The translations under genes and the position numbers were made by a program. Shown in pieces: positions 1 to 6,099 of a DNA stretch of 6,538 nt. A model generated the notes under the pieces. That model worked only from the letters and a program-made list of their open reading frames with translations. It was not told the DNA's origin and made no database searches. The first letter of the stretch is position 1; every line of letters begins with the position of its first letter. The stretch is from the NCBI GenBank assembly GCA_900319615.1, contig ONPE01000147.1, positions 1-6,538 of the forward strand. Direction: 5' to 3'. Source of the DNA: an uncultured Eubacteriales bacterium (GTDB lineage: Bacteria > Bacillota > Clostridia > Oscillospirales > Acutalibacteraceae).

Positions 1-6
1 AATCCA

Positions 7-22
7 AAAGCCGTCAGGCTTT
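7..22. terminator. Small terminator-like hairpin at the left edge
   Basis: AAAGCC and GGCTTT form a perfect 6-bp stem around a GTCA loop. A short T run lies in the right arm, and on the minus strand the hairpin is followed by TTTTGG. It could be a weak intrinsic terminator for a gene to the left, or part of an intergenic repeat. The stem is short, the T tract is poor, and the neighbouring gene is outside the window. Confidence 0.3.
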
Positions 23-29
23 CCCACCA

Positions 30-64
30 CCGTTCACCGTTCTCCGTTTTCCGTTCTCCATTAG
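30..64. repeat. Five-unit tandem heptamer, CCGTTCT-like
   Basis: Five consecutive heptamers are seen: CCGTTCA (30-36), CCGTTCT (37-43), CCGTTTT (44-50), CCGTTCT (51-57) and a degenerate CCATTAG (58-64). The tract is entirely intergenic and strongly pyrimidine-biased on the plus strand. It lies about 100 bp upstream of the fbp promoter, with a terminator in between, so a direct role in fbp expression is unlikely. It is probably a simple-sequence intergenic repeat. Confidence 0.6.
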
Positions 65-134
65 CCCTCCAAGCGCCGTGATAAATACCTTTCTGAAAAT
101 ATCAAGCATCATAGTATGGTATAAAAACTTCCCC

Positions 135-163
135 ATTCACTCTCTTCGGAGGGTGAATTTTTG
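135..163 (+). terminator. Intrinsic terminator with UUCG tetraloop, upstream of fbp
   Basis: ATTCACTCTC (135-144) pairs with GAGGGTGAAT (149-158) through 10 bp including one G-U pair. They close a TTCG loop flanked by C and G, the very stable UUCG form. A T-rich run, TTTTT then GTTT, follows at once. This is a good rho-independent terminator reading left to right. No gene is visible before it in the window, so it presumably ends a plus-strand gene to the left. Its T tract runs directly into the -35 box of the fbp promoter. Confidence 0.75.
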
Positions 164-192
164 TTTACAAGCGGCGCTTACTTTGCTATACT
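164..192 (+). promoter_or_regulatory. fbp promoter, sigma-A type with extended -10
   Basis: TTTACA (164-169), a 17-bp spacer and TATACT (187-192) differ from the vegetative sigma-factor consensus at one position in each box. A TG one base before the -10 box (184-185) makes it an extended -10 promoter. Transcription would start near 199, giving a leader of about 24 nt that contains the ribosome binding site. No operator-like palindrome is evident. Confidence 0.75.
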
Positions 193-207
193 GTATCATA
201 TAAATAT

Positions 208-219
208 AAGGATGTGATC
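208..219 (+). promoter_or_regulatory. Ribosome binding site that decides the fbp start
   Basis: AAGGATGTGATC matches 11 of 12 bases of AAGGAGGTGATC, the extended complement of the 16S rRNA 3' end. The position where the AGGAGG core would end is 8 nt before the ATG at 223. This favours ATG 223 over GTG 214, which overlaps the site itself, and over ATG 247, which lies too far downstream. Confidence 0.75.
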
Positions 220-222
220 GGG

Positions 223-2124
223 ATGACGAAGATAAACGGCGACAGAATGAAATATATGCGGCTGCTTGCCGAAAAATACCCCACCATGCGATGTCTGACG
301 CGCGAGATAATCAACCTCAGCGCGATACTCAACCTGCCAAAGGGCACCGAGCACTTCATGAGCGATATCCACGGCGAATACGAGGCTTTCACCCATATCA
401 TCAACAACTGCTCCGGCGTCATCCGCGAGAAGGCTGCGGCGCTGTATGCCGACGCGCTCAGCCCCGACGAGATAAAGGAGATCTGCACCCTGATCTACTA
501 TCCTGCCGAAAAACTCCGTCTGCTGAAAAAGGAGCGCAGCCTCGACCGCGAATGGTACCGCACCACGCTGGAGAGGATGCTCGAGATAGCGCGGACGCTG
601 TCGGCGAAATACACGCGCTCCAAGGTGCGCAAGGCGATGCCCTCCGACTACGCCTACATCATCGACGAGCTTCTGCACGCCCAGCAGGATGTGGACAACA
701 ACCAGATACGCTACCACAAGAACATCCTCGACACCGTCATCAACGTGAGCGCCGACGACTTCGTGCTCTCTTTAGCGGCGCTTATAAAGCGGCTGGCTGT
801 GGACAGGCTGCACATCGTGGGCGATATCTTTGACCGCGGAGACGCGGCGGATAAAATAATCGACCTGCTGATGAAGCATCACTCGCTCGACATCGAGTGG
901 GGCAACCACGATATCCTGTGGATGGGCGCGGCGTGCGGCAGCGAGGCGTGTATAGCCAACGTCGTGCGCAACTGTATCAAATACCGCACCGTTCGTACCC
1001 TCGAGAACGGCTACGGCATCAGCCTGAGGAGTCTCGTGCTCTTTGCAGAGCGAAATTATCCCAACCGCAAGCCCATGGAGGCGGCGCTGTCCGCTGTCAC
1101 TCTGATGCAGTTCAAGCTGGAGGGTCAGGTGATAAAGCGCAATCCGGAATACGGCATGGACGACCGCCTGCTGCTTGACAAGATCGATCTCACATCAGGT
1201 ACGGTCAACTGCAAGGGCAGGGTATACAAGCTCAACGAGAGCCTCTTCCCCACCCTTGACCCCGACGATCCCTACTCTCTGACCGCGGAGGAACAGGCTG
1301 TCATAAAAGAGCTCAGAGCGGCATTCACCGGCAGCCACAGGCTGAACAAGCACGTGGAGTTCCTGTACAATCACGGCGGCATGTACCGCGTGTTCAACGG
1401 AAATCTGCTGTATCACGGCTGCGTACCGCTGAACGCAGACGGCAGCTTCGCTCAGGTCGGGCTGTTCGGCGACCGCTACAGCGGCAAGGAATACTTTGAC
1501 ATAGCCGAGACCGTGGCGCGTCACGCATACTTCGGCAGGAGCAGAGCGACCCAGGGGCTCGACTTCATGTGGTTCCTGTGGTGCAGCAGGAACTCGCCCC
1601 TGTGCGGCAGAGAGATCAAGACCTTCGAGCGCGCCTACATCGACGATAAATCGGCATGGGATGAGCCGAAGAACCCGTACTACACCTTCTACTACGAAAA
1701 GAAGACCTGCGAGAGGATACTCGCCGAGTTCGGGCTGAGCTCCGAGTTCTCGCACATCATCAACGGTCACACCCCCGTGCGCACGGTCAAGGGCGAGCTG
1801 CCCATCCGCGCCGAGGGCAGGCTGCTGGTGATAGACGGCGGCTTTTGCAAAGAGTACCACGCCACCACCGGCATCGCGGGCTACACCCTGATATACAGCT
1901 CGCACGGGCTGAGCCTCAAGGCGCACCATCCGTTCACGACCCTTGAAGAGGCGCTTACCAAAAACCTCGATATCCACTCCGAATCCGAGATAGTCGAGAA
2001 GCAGAGCCGCCGCATGGTCAGCGACGCCGATATCGGCAGGGAGATACAGGAGGAGATAAGCGACCTGTATCAGCTGCTCGAGCTCTACCGCAGCGGCACG
2101 ATATCGCCGAAAGAAAAGGAGTAA
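223..2124 (+). CDS. fbp: Fructose-1,6-bisphosphatase, class III
   Basis: It hydrolyses fructose-1,6-bisphosphate to fructose-6-phosphate and phosphate in the cytoplasm, the committed step of gluconeogenesis. The protein (633 aa) matches the Bacillota class III (FBPase_2) family, remembered from Bacillus subtilis Fbp, along its whole length. Metallophosphatase motifs are all present: SDIHGEY (Asp48, His50), GDIFDRGD (200-207), WGNHD (to Asp230), HIINGHTPV (511-519) and IDGGF (537-541). The family is known to be Mn-dependent. Near the N-terminus, the block REIINLSAILNLPKGTEHF (27-45) is strongly conserved with B. subtilis. The protein is somewhat shorter than the roughly 670-aa Bacillus enzyme, mainly at the N-terminus. 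The start is ATG 223, chosen from the strong ribosome binding site; GTG 214 is the alternative. It has its own promoter and a terminator about 230 bp downstream, so it is probably monocistronic. It converges on the secreted-protein gene. No frameshift or missing motif is seen. Confidence 0.96.
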   Translation: MTKINGDRMKYMRLLAEKYPTMRCLTREIINLSAILNLPKGTEHFMSDIHGEYEAFTHIINNCSGVIREKAAALYADALSPDEIKEICTLIYYPAEKLRLLKKERSLDREWYRTTLERMLEIARTLSAKYTRSKVRKAMPSDYAYIIDELLHAQQDVDNNQIRYHKNILDTVINVSADDFVLSLAALIKRLAVDRLHIVGDIFDRGDAADKIIDLLMKHHSLDIEWGNHDILWMGAACGSEACIANVVRNCIKYRTVRTLENGYGISLRSLVLFAERNYPNRKPMEAALSAVTLMQFKLEGQVIKRNPEYGMDDRLLLDKIDLTSGTVNCKGRVYKLNESLFPTLDPDDPYSLTAEEQAVIKELRAAFTGSHRLNKHVEFLYNHGGMYRVFNGNLLYHGCVPLNADGSFAQVGLFGDRYSGKEYFDIAETVARHAYFGRSRATQGLDFMWFLWCSRNSPLCGREIKTFERAYIDDKSAWDEPKNPYYTFYYEKKTCERILAEFGLSSEFSHIINGHTPVRTVKGELPIRAEGRLLVIDGGFCKEYHATTGIAGYTLIYSSHGLSLKAHHPFTTLEEALTKNLDIHSESEIVEKQSRRMVSDADIGREIQEEISDLYQLLELYRSGTISPKEKE

Positions 2125-2174
2125 AAAGCCTCTCCCTTGAGTAACCTCCGATTAATCCGACGTAACAATAACAG

Positions 2175-2303
2175 TGTCATTGCGAGGGCTTTAGCCCGTG
2201 GCAATCCCCTTGTCATTACCGGCTTGAACAGTGAGATTCTGCTCCTATCAGGGGGATTCCCACGGTCGCCCGACACGCGTGTCGACGCTCCCTCGGAATG
2301 ACA
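2175..2303. repeat. MITE-like nested inverted-repeat element
   Basis: The outer ends TGTCATTGCGAGGG (2175-2188) and CCCTCGGAATGACA (2290-2303) are inverted repeats matching at 13 of 14 positions. A second nested pair, CCGTGGCAATCCCC (2196-2209) and GGGGATTCCCACGG (2252-2265), also matches at 13 of 14. Inside are a short hairpin GGGCTTTAGCCC (2186-2197), a perfect 14-bp palindrome CGACACGCGTGTCG (2271-2284), and a third copy of TGTCATT (2211-2217). No reading frame in it looks like a gene. The form and the GTCATTGCGAGG ends resemble dispersed intergenic repeats known from many bacterial genomes. It is inferred to be a non-autonomous mobile or RNA-hairpin repeat between two convergent genes. 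Copy number cannot be judged from one window. Confidence 0.7.
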
Positions 2304-2355
2304 ACGAATACGAAAACTGCATTAATTGACAGTTACCTGAACGAAAAGCTGAAAA

Positions 2356-2390
2356 ACCGCCGAAGCGTCTGCCTCGGCGGTCGTTTTATT
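2356..2390. terminator. Bidirectional terminator between convergent genes
   Basis: ACCGCCGA (2356-2363) and TCGGCGGT (2374-2381) form a perfect 8-bp stem. A 2-bp inner extension past an A-C mismatch closes a GTCT loop. Reading right, TTTTATT follows from 2384. Reading left on the minus strand, the stem runs straight into TTTTT (2356-2352). It can therefore end both fbp and the secreted-protein gene. It lies only 17 bp past the restored stop (2398-2400) of the latter, the spacing expected if that was the ancestral 3' end. Confidence 0.85.
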
Positions 2391-2397
2391 AGATTGA

Positions 2398-2442
2398 TTA
2401 ACCGAATATCCAGTAGCTTGTCGCGGACTCGGCTATCTCTGC
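2398..2442 (-). pseudogene. Out-of-frame C-terminal codons of the secreted C39 protein
   Basis: Read on the minus strand one frame away from the annotated gene, this stretch encodes AEIAESATSYWIFG followed by a TAA stop at 2400-2398. The sequence resembles the usual last helix and strand of C39-like domains of this type, which often end in a YWIF-like motif. It is cut off from the upstream frame by the 8-bp tandem duplication at 2443-2458. With a single copy the frame runs through and the protein would be 1168 aa from the TTG at 5912, or 1163 aa from the preferred ATG. It is a displaced tail, not a separate gene. Confidence 0.8.
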
Positions 2443-5400
2443 GGCGGTGAGGCGGTGAATGAAACGCCGACAAAATGATTGCCTCCGTTGGGGTCGAACA
2501 CGATGATCTTGCCGTTGGAGTCGATACCTGCGAGCACGATGAAGTGGCCGCCCCGGGTGAATCTGCCGGGACCGTGAGAGCTGATGACGTACTTGCCCTT
2601 CTTCATGGCGGCGATGGCCTCCTCCTGGCTGTAGGTCTGACCGCCGTAGGGCACGCCGAAGCGTTTTGACGCTGCCTCGAAGTAGCTCCACATGGTGCCG
2701 ACGTCGTAGACATAATAGTCGTTGCCGCACCATGCTACAGCGTCTACCGGGGTGATCTCTCTGCCTGTGATGGTAGAGGCGACCATAGCAAAGCTGGTGG
2801 GGCCGCAGCCGGAGCCTGCGATGGTGTCGTCGCCGTAGGGGTAGTCGTACTGGGTCTGGTCATAGTAGCGGAAGTTGATTGTCGTTGATGATACTGTTGC
2901 GATAAAGCCCATAGGATCAAAGCCGCTCTGGAAGGTCTTGCCGTCGGCGCTGACGCAGCGGACGGTGTAGGAGTAGGTGCCGCCGATCTCGACGTCATAG
3001 TCGGTGTAGGCGGCGTCGGTGGTATCTGCCAAACGGATCCATGAACCGTTGATCTTCTTGTAAACGCGGAACATCTCAGCCTTGTTAGGCTTCGTCCAGT
3101 ACAGGGTGACGCTCGACGGGGAGATCTGTATATCCTCGAGCTTGGGAGCCTCGATATAGTAGATGCTGACGCCCTGCGCGTCGTAGGACGAGGTGAAGGC
3201 TGTGCCCTCTGCATTGACGCAGCGCACGGTATAGCGGTAGGTGTAGCCCGACCTTACGTCCTTATCGGTGAAGGTGGTGGAGGTAGTCTCGGCGAGCTTC
3301 GTCCAGCCCTTGCTGCCGTAATAGTACACGCGGTACTTATCTGCGCCGGGACACTCGCTCCACGAGATGACTATGCCGTCCTTCTCATACTGCAGATCAT
3401 CCAGCACGGGGGTGTCGGTGTACTTGCAGGTCGCGCCGGTGCGGTCGTAGTCGGAGGTAAAGGCGGTGCCGGCCGCGTTGATGCAGCGCACGGTATAGCG
3501 GTAGGTCTTGCCGGAGGTCACTTCTTCATCGAGGAAATAATTATCGGTGGTGTCGGCGAGCTTTGTCCAGCCCTTGCTGCCGTAGTAGTAGACGCGGTAC
3601 TTCTCGGCGCCTGCGGAGGCGTCCCAGCTGATCCTTACGACGTCGGGCTGAGGGGTCGCCTTGATGTTTGCGGGTGCGGGGATGTAGTGCAGATAAGCGC
3701 CGGAGCCGTCGAAGCCGGACTCGAAGGCGGTGCCTGCGGCGTTGATGCAGCGCACGGTGTAAGTCATGGCTGAGGTGATGTTCTGATGCACATAGGATGT
3801 AGATGTGGTATCGGCTATGCGCGTCCAGCCGTTCTCGCTCTTATAATACAGGCGGTAGTTCACGGCTCCCGGCACGGCGTTCCACTTGATGGTGGCAGAG
3901 CCGCCGCTCTCGGAGACCGATGTGATATGCGGAGTAGAGAGGAACCTTATGCCCACGCCTGCGCGGTAATCGGAGGTAAAGGCGGTGGCGTTCGCGTTGA
4001 TACAGCGGACGGTGTAGTAGTAGGTGTTGCCGGACTCTACGCTCTTGTCCTCATAGTAGCTCTCGGTGGTGTCTGCGATGCGCTTCCAGCTCGTGTCGGC
4101 TGTGCGCACATACACGCGGTACTTCTCGGCGCCGCTGACGGGCTCCCATGTCACGCCCACGCTGTCGTCGCCCCATCTGAGGGCGGTGATCTTCGGCGCG
4201 GCTACGAACATATGCTTAACACCGGGCTTGAAGTAGGAGGTGAAAGCCGTAGCAGCCGAGTTCAGACAGCGGACGGTGTAGGTGTAGGTGTAGCCGGAGG
4301 ATACATCCTCGTCGACGTAAGAGGTAGAGGTGGTGTCCGCCATCTTAGTCCAGCCGTTCCTGCCGTAGTAATATACGCGGTACTTCTCGGCGCCGCTCTC
4401 GGCAGCCCAGCTGATCTTGACGCCGCTCTCGGTGTTGGTCACGGAGTTGATGGTCGGGGCGGCGATATAGTACAGGCTCTTGCCGGAGGTATGGCCGCTG
4501 GTGAAGGCGGTGCCCTCGGCGTTTATGCAGCGCACGGTATAGCGGTAGGTGTGGCCGGAGCTTACCTCCTTATCGAGATAGGAGGTATCCTCGGTGTCGA
4601 CCATACGGGTCCAGCCTTTGCTGCCGTAGTAGTAGACGCGGTACTTCACGGCGCCCTCGACGGCTCCCCACGCGATGTTTATACCCTCTGCTCCGCAGGT
4701 GAGCGAGGTTATCTCGGGCGCGCTGAGGAAGGTGCCGGTGACGCCCTCGTTATAGAAATAGCTTGTATATGCGCTGCCGTCGGCTGTGATACAGCGCACG
4801 GTGTAGGTGTACTCCTTACCGGAGCTCACGTTGTTGTCGATGTAGGATGTGCCCTCGGTGGTGCCCATGCGCGTCCAGCCGCCGTCGCTGTTCTTATAGA
4901 ACACGCGGTACGCCTCGGCTCCTTCGCTGGGCTCCCAGCTGATCTGTATGCCGCTGCCGGTGGAGGAAGCGGATATCAGCTTTGGCGCGGCGATATAATC
5001 AACGCTCTTGCCGGGGTCATAGTAGCTTGTATAAGAGCCGCCGTCGGACGAGATACAGCGCACGGTGTAGGTGTAGGTCGTGCCGGACTCAGCGTCGGTA
5101 TCGAGATACGATGTGCCGGTGGTGTCCTCGAGCCTCGTCCAGCTGCCGCCGTCATGTTTTTCGAAAACGCGGTAGCCCTCGGCTCCCTGTACGGCGTCCC
5201 ATGTCACCAGAACTCCGCCCGCGGCGTTCTGCACGGCGAGCTGCGGTGTGGCGAGGTTCTTCACGGTCACGCCGGTCTCGTCATAGAAGCTGTAGAGATA
5301 ATTGCCGTCTGCTTTCAAAGCGCGCACGGTGTAGGTGTACTCGCCGGAGGGCGAGGTCTCGGTATCGAGGTAAGATGTGCCGGTCGACTCTGCGATACGG

Positions 5401-5897
5401 TTCCATGAGCTGCCGTTCTTGCGGAACACGGCTACCTTTGCTGCTGCCGCAGGCTTGTTAAAGCGGACGAGTATGCCCTCGGGGGTAGCCTCGACCGAGG
5501 TGACCTTTGACGGAGCGGAGTACTCATAGGTCGCTGTTGAGGCGGCGGTGAGTATAGAGCCCTCGGAGCTGACGCCTGCTACACGGTACTGGTAGGTGTT
5601 GCCGTCCCTGACGTTAGAGTCGATGTAATACAGCTTGTTGGTATCGCCGAGAGCGACCCATCCGCGCGTTTCATGCAAACGGTAGACGCGGTAGTAGCCG
5701 ATACCGTCGGCACGGCTCCAGTTCACCACGACGCCCTCTGCGCAGGGCTCAACGGCGGTGATTACCGGGTAATCCGCGCCTGTCTCGGCGTATCCGAAGT
5801 CGTCGACCTGCGCGGCATAGGCAGCTGTGCCGACCGCAGAGAAAACGGTTGTAACGACGGTCAGGATCACAAGTATCAGTGAGATCGTCTTTCTCAT
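2433..5897 (-). CDS. Secreted fibronectin-III repeat protein with C39-like cysteine peptidase domain, 3' frameshift
   Basis: This large exported protein has 1154 aa as it now reads. Residues 1-28 are a signal peptide: MRK, a hydrophobic stretch, then an AYA cleavage site before Gln30. Residues 43-1002 are eleven fibronectin-III-like units of 84-89 aa with the pattern ISW, YRVYYYG, GWT, TSYxD and YTVRC. Residues 1003-1154 form a C39-like, papain-fold domain (Peptidase_C39_2 type) with Cys1031 in GSGCGPTS, His1118 in GGHFIVL, Asp1135 in FDPNG and a possible oxyanion Gln1014. No LPXTG, S-layer, dockerin or membrane anchor is seen, so it is probably released or held non-covalently. The start is ATG 5897 behind AGGGGTGA; an in-frame TTG at 5912 is part of the ribosome binding site region. 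The 3' end is altered by an 8-bp duplication that replaces the expected AEIAESATSYWIFG tail with SPPQR. The substrate is unknown; peptidase, adhesion or binding roles are all possible. Confidence 0.88.
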   Translation of the reverse strand: MRKTISLILVILTVVTTVFSAVGTAAYAAQVDDFGYAETGADYPVITAVEPCAEGVVVNWSRADGIGYYRVYRLHETRGWVALGDTNKLYYIDSNVRDGNTYQYRVAGVSSEGSILTAASTATYEYSAPSKVTSVEATPEGILVRFNKPAAAAKVAVFRKNGSSWNRIAESTGTSYLDTETSPSGEYTYTVRALKADGNYLYSFYDETGVTVKNLATPQLAVQNAAGGVLVTWDAVQGAEGYRVFEKHDGGSWTRLEDTTGTSYLDTDAESGTTYTYTVRCISSDGGSYTSYYDPGKSVDYIAAPKLISASSTGSGIQISWEPSEGAEAYRVFYKNSDGGWTRMGTTEGTSYIDNNVSSGKEYTYTVRCITADGSAYTSYFYNEGVTGTFLSAPEITSLTCGAEGINIAWGAVEGAVKYRVYYYGSKGWTRMVDTEDTSYLDKEVSSGHTYRYTVRCINAEGTAFTSGHTSGKSLYYIAAPTINSVTNTESGVKISWAAESGAEKYRVYYYGRNGWTKMADTTSTSYVDEDVSSGYTYTYTVRCLNSAATAFTSYFKPGVKHMFVAAPKITALRWGDDSVGVTWEPVSGAEKYRVYVRTADTSWKRIADTTESYYEDKSVESGNTYYYTVRCINANATAFTSDYRAGVGIRFLSTPHITSVSESGGSATIKWNAVPGAVNYRLYYKSENGWTRIADTTSTSYVHQNITSAMTYTVRCINAAGTAFESGFDGSGAYLHYIPAPANIKATPQPDVVRISWDASAGAEKYRVYYYGSKGWTKLADTTDNYFLDEEVTSGKTYRYTVRCINAAGTAFTSDYDRTGATCKYTDTPVLDDLQYEKDGIVISWSECPGADKYRVYYYGSKGWTKLAETTSTTFTDKDVRSGYTYRYTVRCVNAEGTAFTSSYDAQGVSIYYIEAPKLEDIQISPSSVTLYWTKPNKAEMFRVYKKINGSWIRLADTTDAAYTDYDVEIGGTYSYTVRCVSADGKTFQSGFDPMGFIATVSSTTINFRYYDQTQYDYPYGDDTIAGSGCGPTSFAMVASTITGREITPVDAVAWCGNDYYVYDVGTMWSYFEAASKRFGVPYGGQTYSQEEAIAAMKKGKYVISSHGPGRFTRGGHFIVLAGIDSNGKIIVFDPNGGNHFVGVSFTASPPQR
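2443..2458. repeat. Perfect 8-bp tandem duplication causing a frameshift
   Basis: GGCGGTGA occurs twice back to back, at 2443-2450 and 2451-2458; on the coding minus strand this reads TCACCGCC twice. Eight bases is not a multiple of three, so the extra copy shifts the frame of the secreted-protein gene and brings in a stop at 2435-2433. Taking out one copy fuses VSFTA directly to AEIAESATSYWIFG. The arrangement is what replication slippage would leave. Confidence 0.85.
2892..5771 (-). repeat. Tandem array of eleven fibronectin-III-coding units
   Basis: The units, in protein order, span 5771-5520, 5519-5256, 5255-4995, 4994-4728, 4727-4467, 4466-4206, 4205-3942, 3941-3684, 3683-3420, 3419-3156 and 3155-2892. 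The first two are the most divergent. Units 5, 6, 9 and 10 share the YRVYYYG core and are very alike in DNA: the stretch at 3565-3611 (unit 9) matches 4609-4655 (unit 5) at 45 of 47 bases. Unit 8 is two residues short before its TVRC strand. Units 3-11 each carry a cysteine in YTVRC. The pattern fits growth of the array by duplication, with more recent exchange among the central and late units. Confidence 0.85.
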
Positions 5898-5901
5898 AAA
5901 G

Positions 5902-5909
5902 TCACCCCT
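5902..5909 (-). promoter_or_regulatory. Ribosome binding site of the secreted-protein gene
   Basis: On the minus strand AGGGGTGA precedes CTTT and the ATG at 5897, with 7 nt between the GGGG core and the start. It differs from AGGAGGTGA-type sites by one position or a shortened run. It supports ATG 5897, whose product begins with a clean MRK signal peptide, over the upstream in-frame TTG at 5912. Confidence 0.7.
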
Positions 5910-5980
5910 CAATCAATGATTCATAACGATTATTAGCATATCGGTTTCTGTTTTGCGCGAGCGCATAATTCTTTATTGTA

Positions 5981-6009
5981 ATTATACTGCAAAGAGGTAT
6001 CAATGTCAA
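5981..6009 (-). promoter_or_regulatory. Consensus sigma-A promoter of the secreted-protein gene
   Basis: On the minus strand TTGACA (6009-6004), a spacer of exactly 17 bp and TATAAT (5986-5981) match the vegetative consensus at all twelve positions. Transcription would start near 5974, leaving a leader of about 77 nt. The leader has a small hairpin, TGCG-CTCG-CGCA (5965-5954), but no recognisable riboswitch. The -35 box lies inside one of two 12-bp direct repeats, so a regulator may occupy it. Confidence 0.85.
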
Positions 6010-6033
6010 TATCATGCGGTGAATGTTAATATC
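6002..6033. promoter_or_regulatory. Pair of 12-bp direct repeats, possible operator
   Basis: AATGTCAATATC (6002-6013) and AATGTTAATATC (6022-6033) match at 11 of 12 positions and start exactly 20 bp apart, about two turns of the helix. The first copy covers the -35 box of the minus-strand promoter. Both lie about 40-75 bp upstream of the expected start of the plus-strand promoter. The position and phasing suggest binding sites for one regulator on one face of the DNA, able to affect both divergent genes. The A/T-rich composition makes a chance match possible. Confidence 0.4.
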
Positions 6034-6059
6034 CGGTTCATAATTCGCGCCTTTTTTTG

Positions 6060-6068
6060 TGGTATAAT
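6060..6068 (+). promoter_or_regulatory. Extended -10 promoter of the DUF3783-type gene
   Basis: TGGTATAAT contains a perfect TATAAT box (6063-6068) preceded by the TG of an extended -10 element. No good -35 box is found; ATAATT at 6040-6045 has 17-bp spacing but is weak. A run of seven T lies just upstream (6052-6058). Transcription would start near 6075, leaving about 25 nt before the ATG at 6100. The in-frame ATG at 6067 overlaps this box and so should not be the start. Confidence 0.65.
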
Positions 6069-6099
6069 GCGCTTGACTTCTAAAAAACGGGGGCTTATC

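Noticed and set aside
117..125. TGGTATAAA as a second promoter upstream of fbp
   Set aside because: No -35 box at a workable spacing was found, and any transcript would run at once into the terminator at 135-163. The promoter at 164-192 is much better.
1195..1977. 260-codon open frame antisense to fbp
   Set aside because: It is fully inside the strongly conserved fbp gene, with no ribosome binding site or recognisable product.
2085..2276. 63-codon minus-strand open frame across the end of fbp and the repeat element
   Set aside because: It runs through the inverted-repeat element and the fbp 3' end, with no start signal. It is best explained as a chance frame.
2433..2460. Programmed ribosomal frameshift as the explanation of the displaced C-terminal tail
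   Set aside because: No slippery heptamer with a downstream structure is evident at the junction. The exact 8-bp tandem duplication explains the shift fully.
3786..5408. 540-codon open frame on the plus strand
   Set aside because: It lies antisense to the Fn3 repeats. Its length comes from the repeated codon pattern and G/C-rich composition; the translation is a low-complexity run of V, A, G and H with no recognisable domain.
5898..5974. Riboswitch in the leader of the secreted-protein gene
   Set aside because: The leader is about 77 nt with only a 4-bp hairpin and no terminator or known aptamer pattern.
5953..6099. N-terminal extension of the DUF3783-type gene to an ATG at 5953 or 6067
   Set aside because: The extension would span both divergent promoters, the direct repeats and the -10 box at 6063-6068. 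The family-like sequence starts at MGEILIYN, encoded from 6100.
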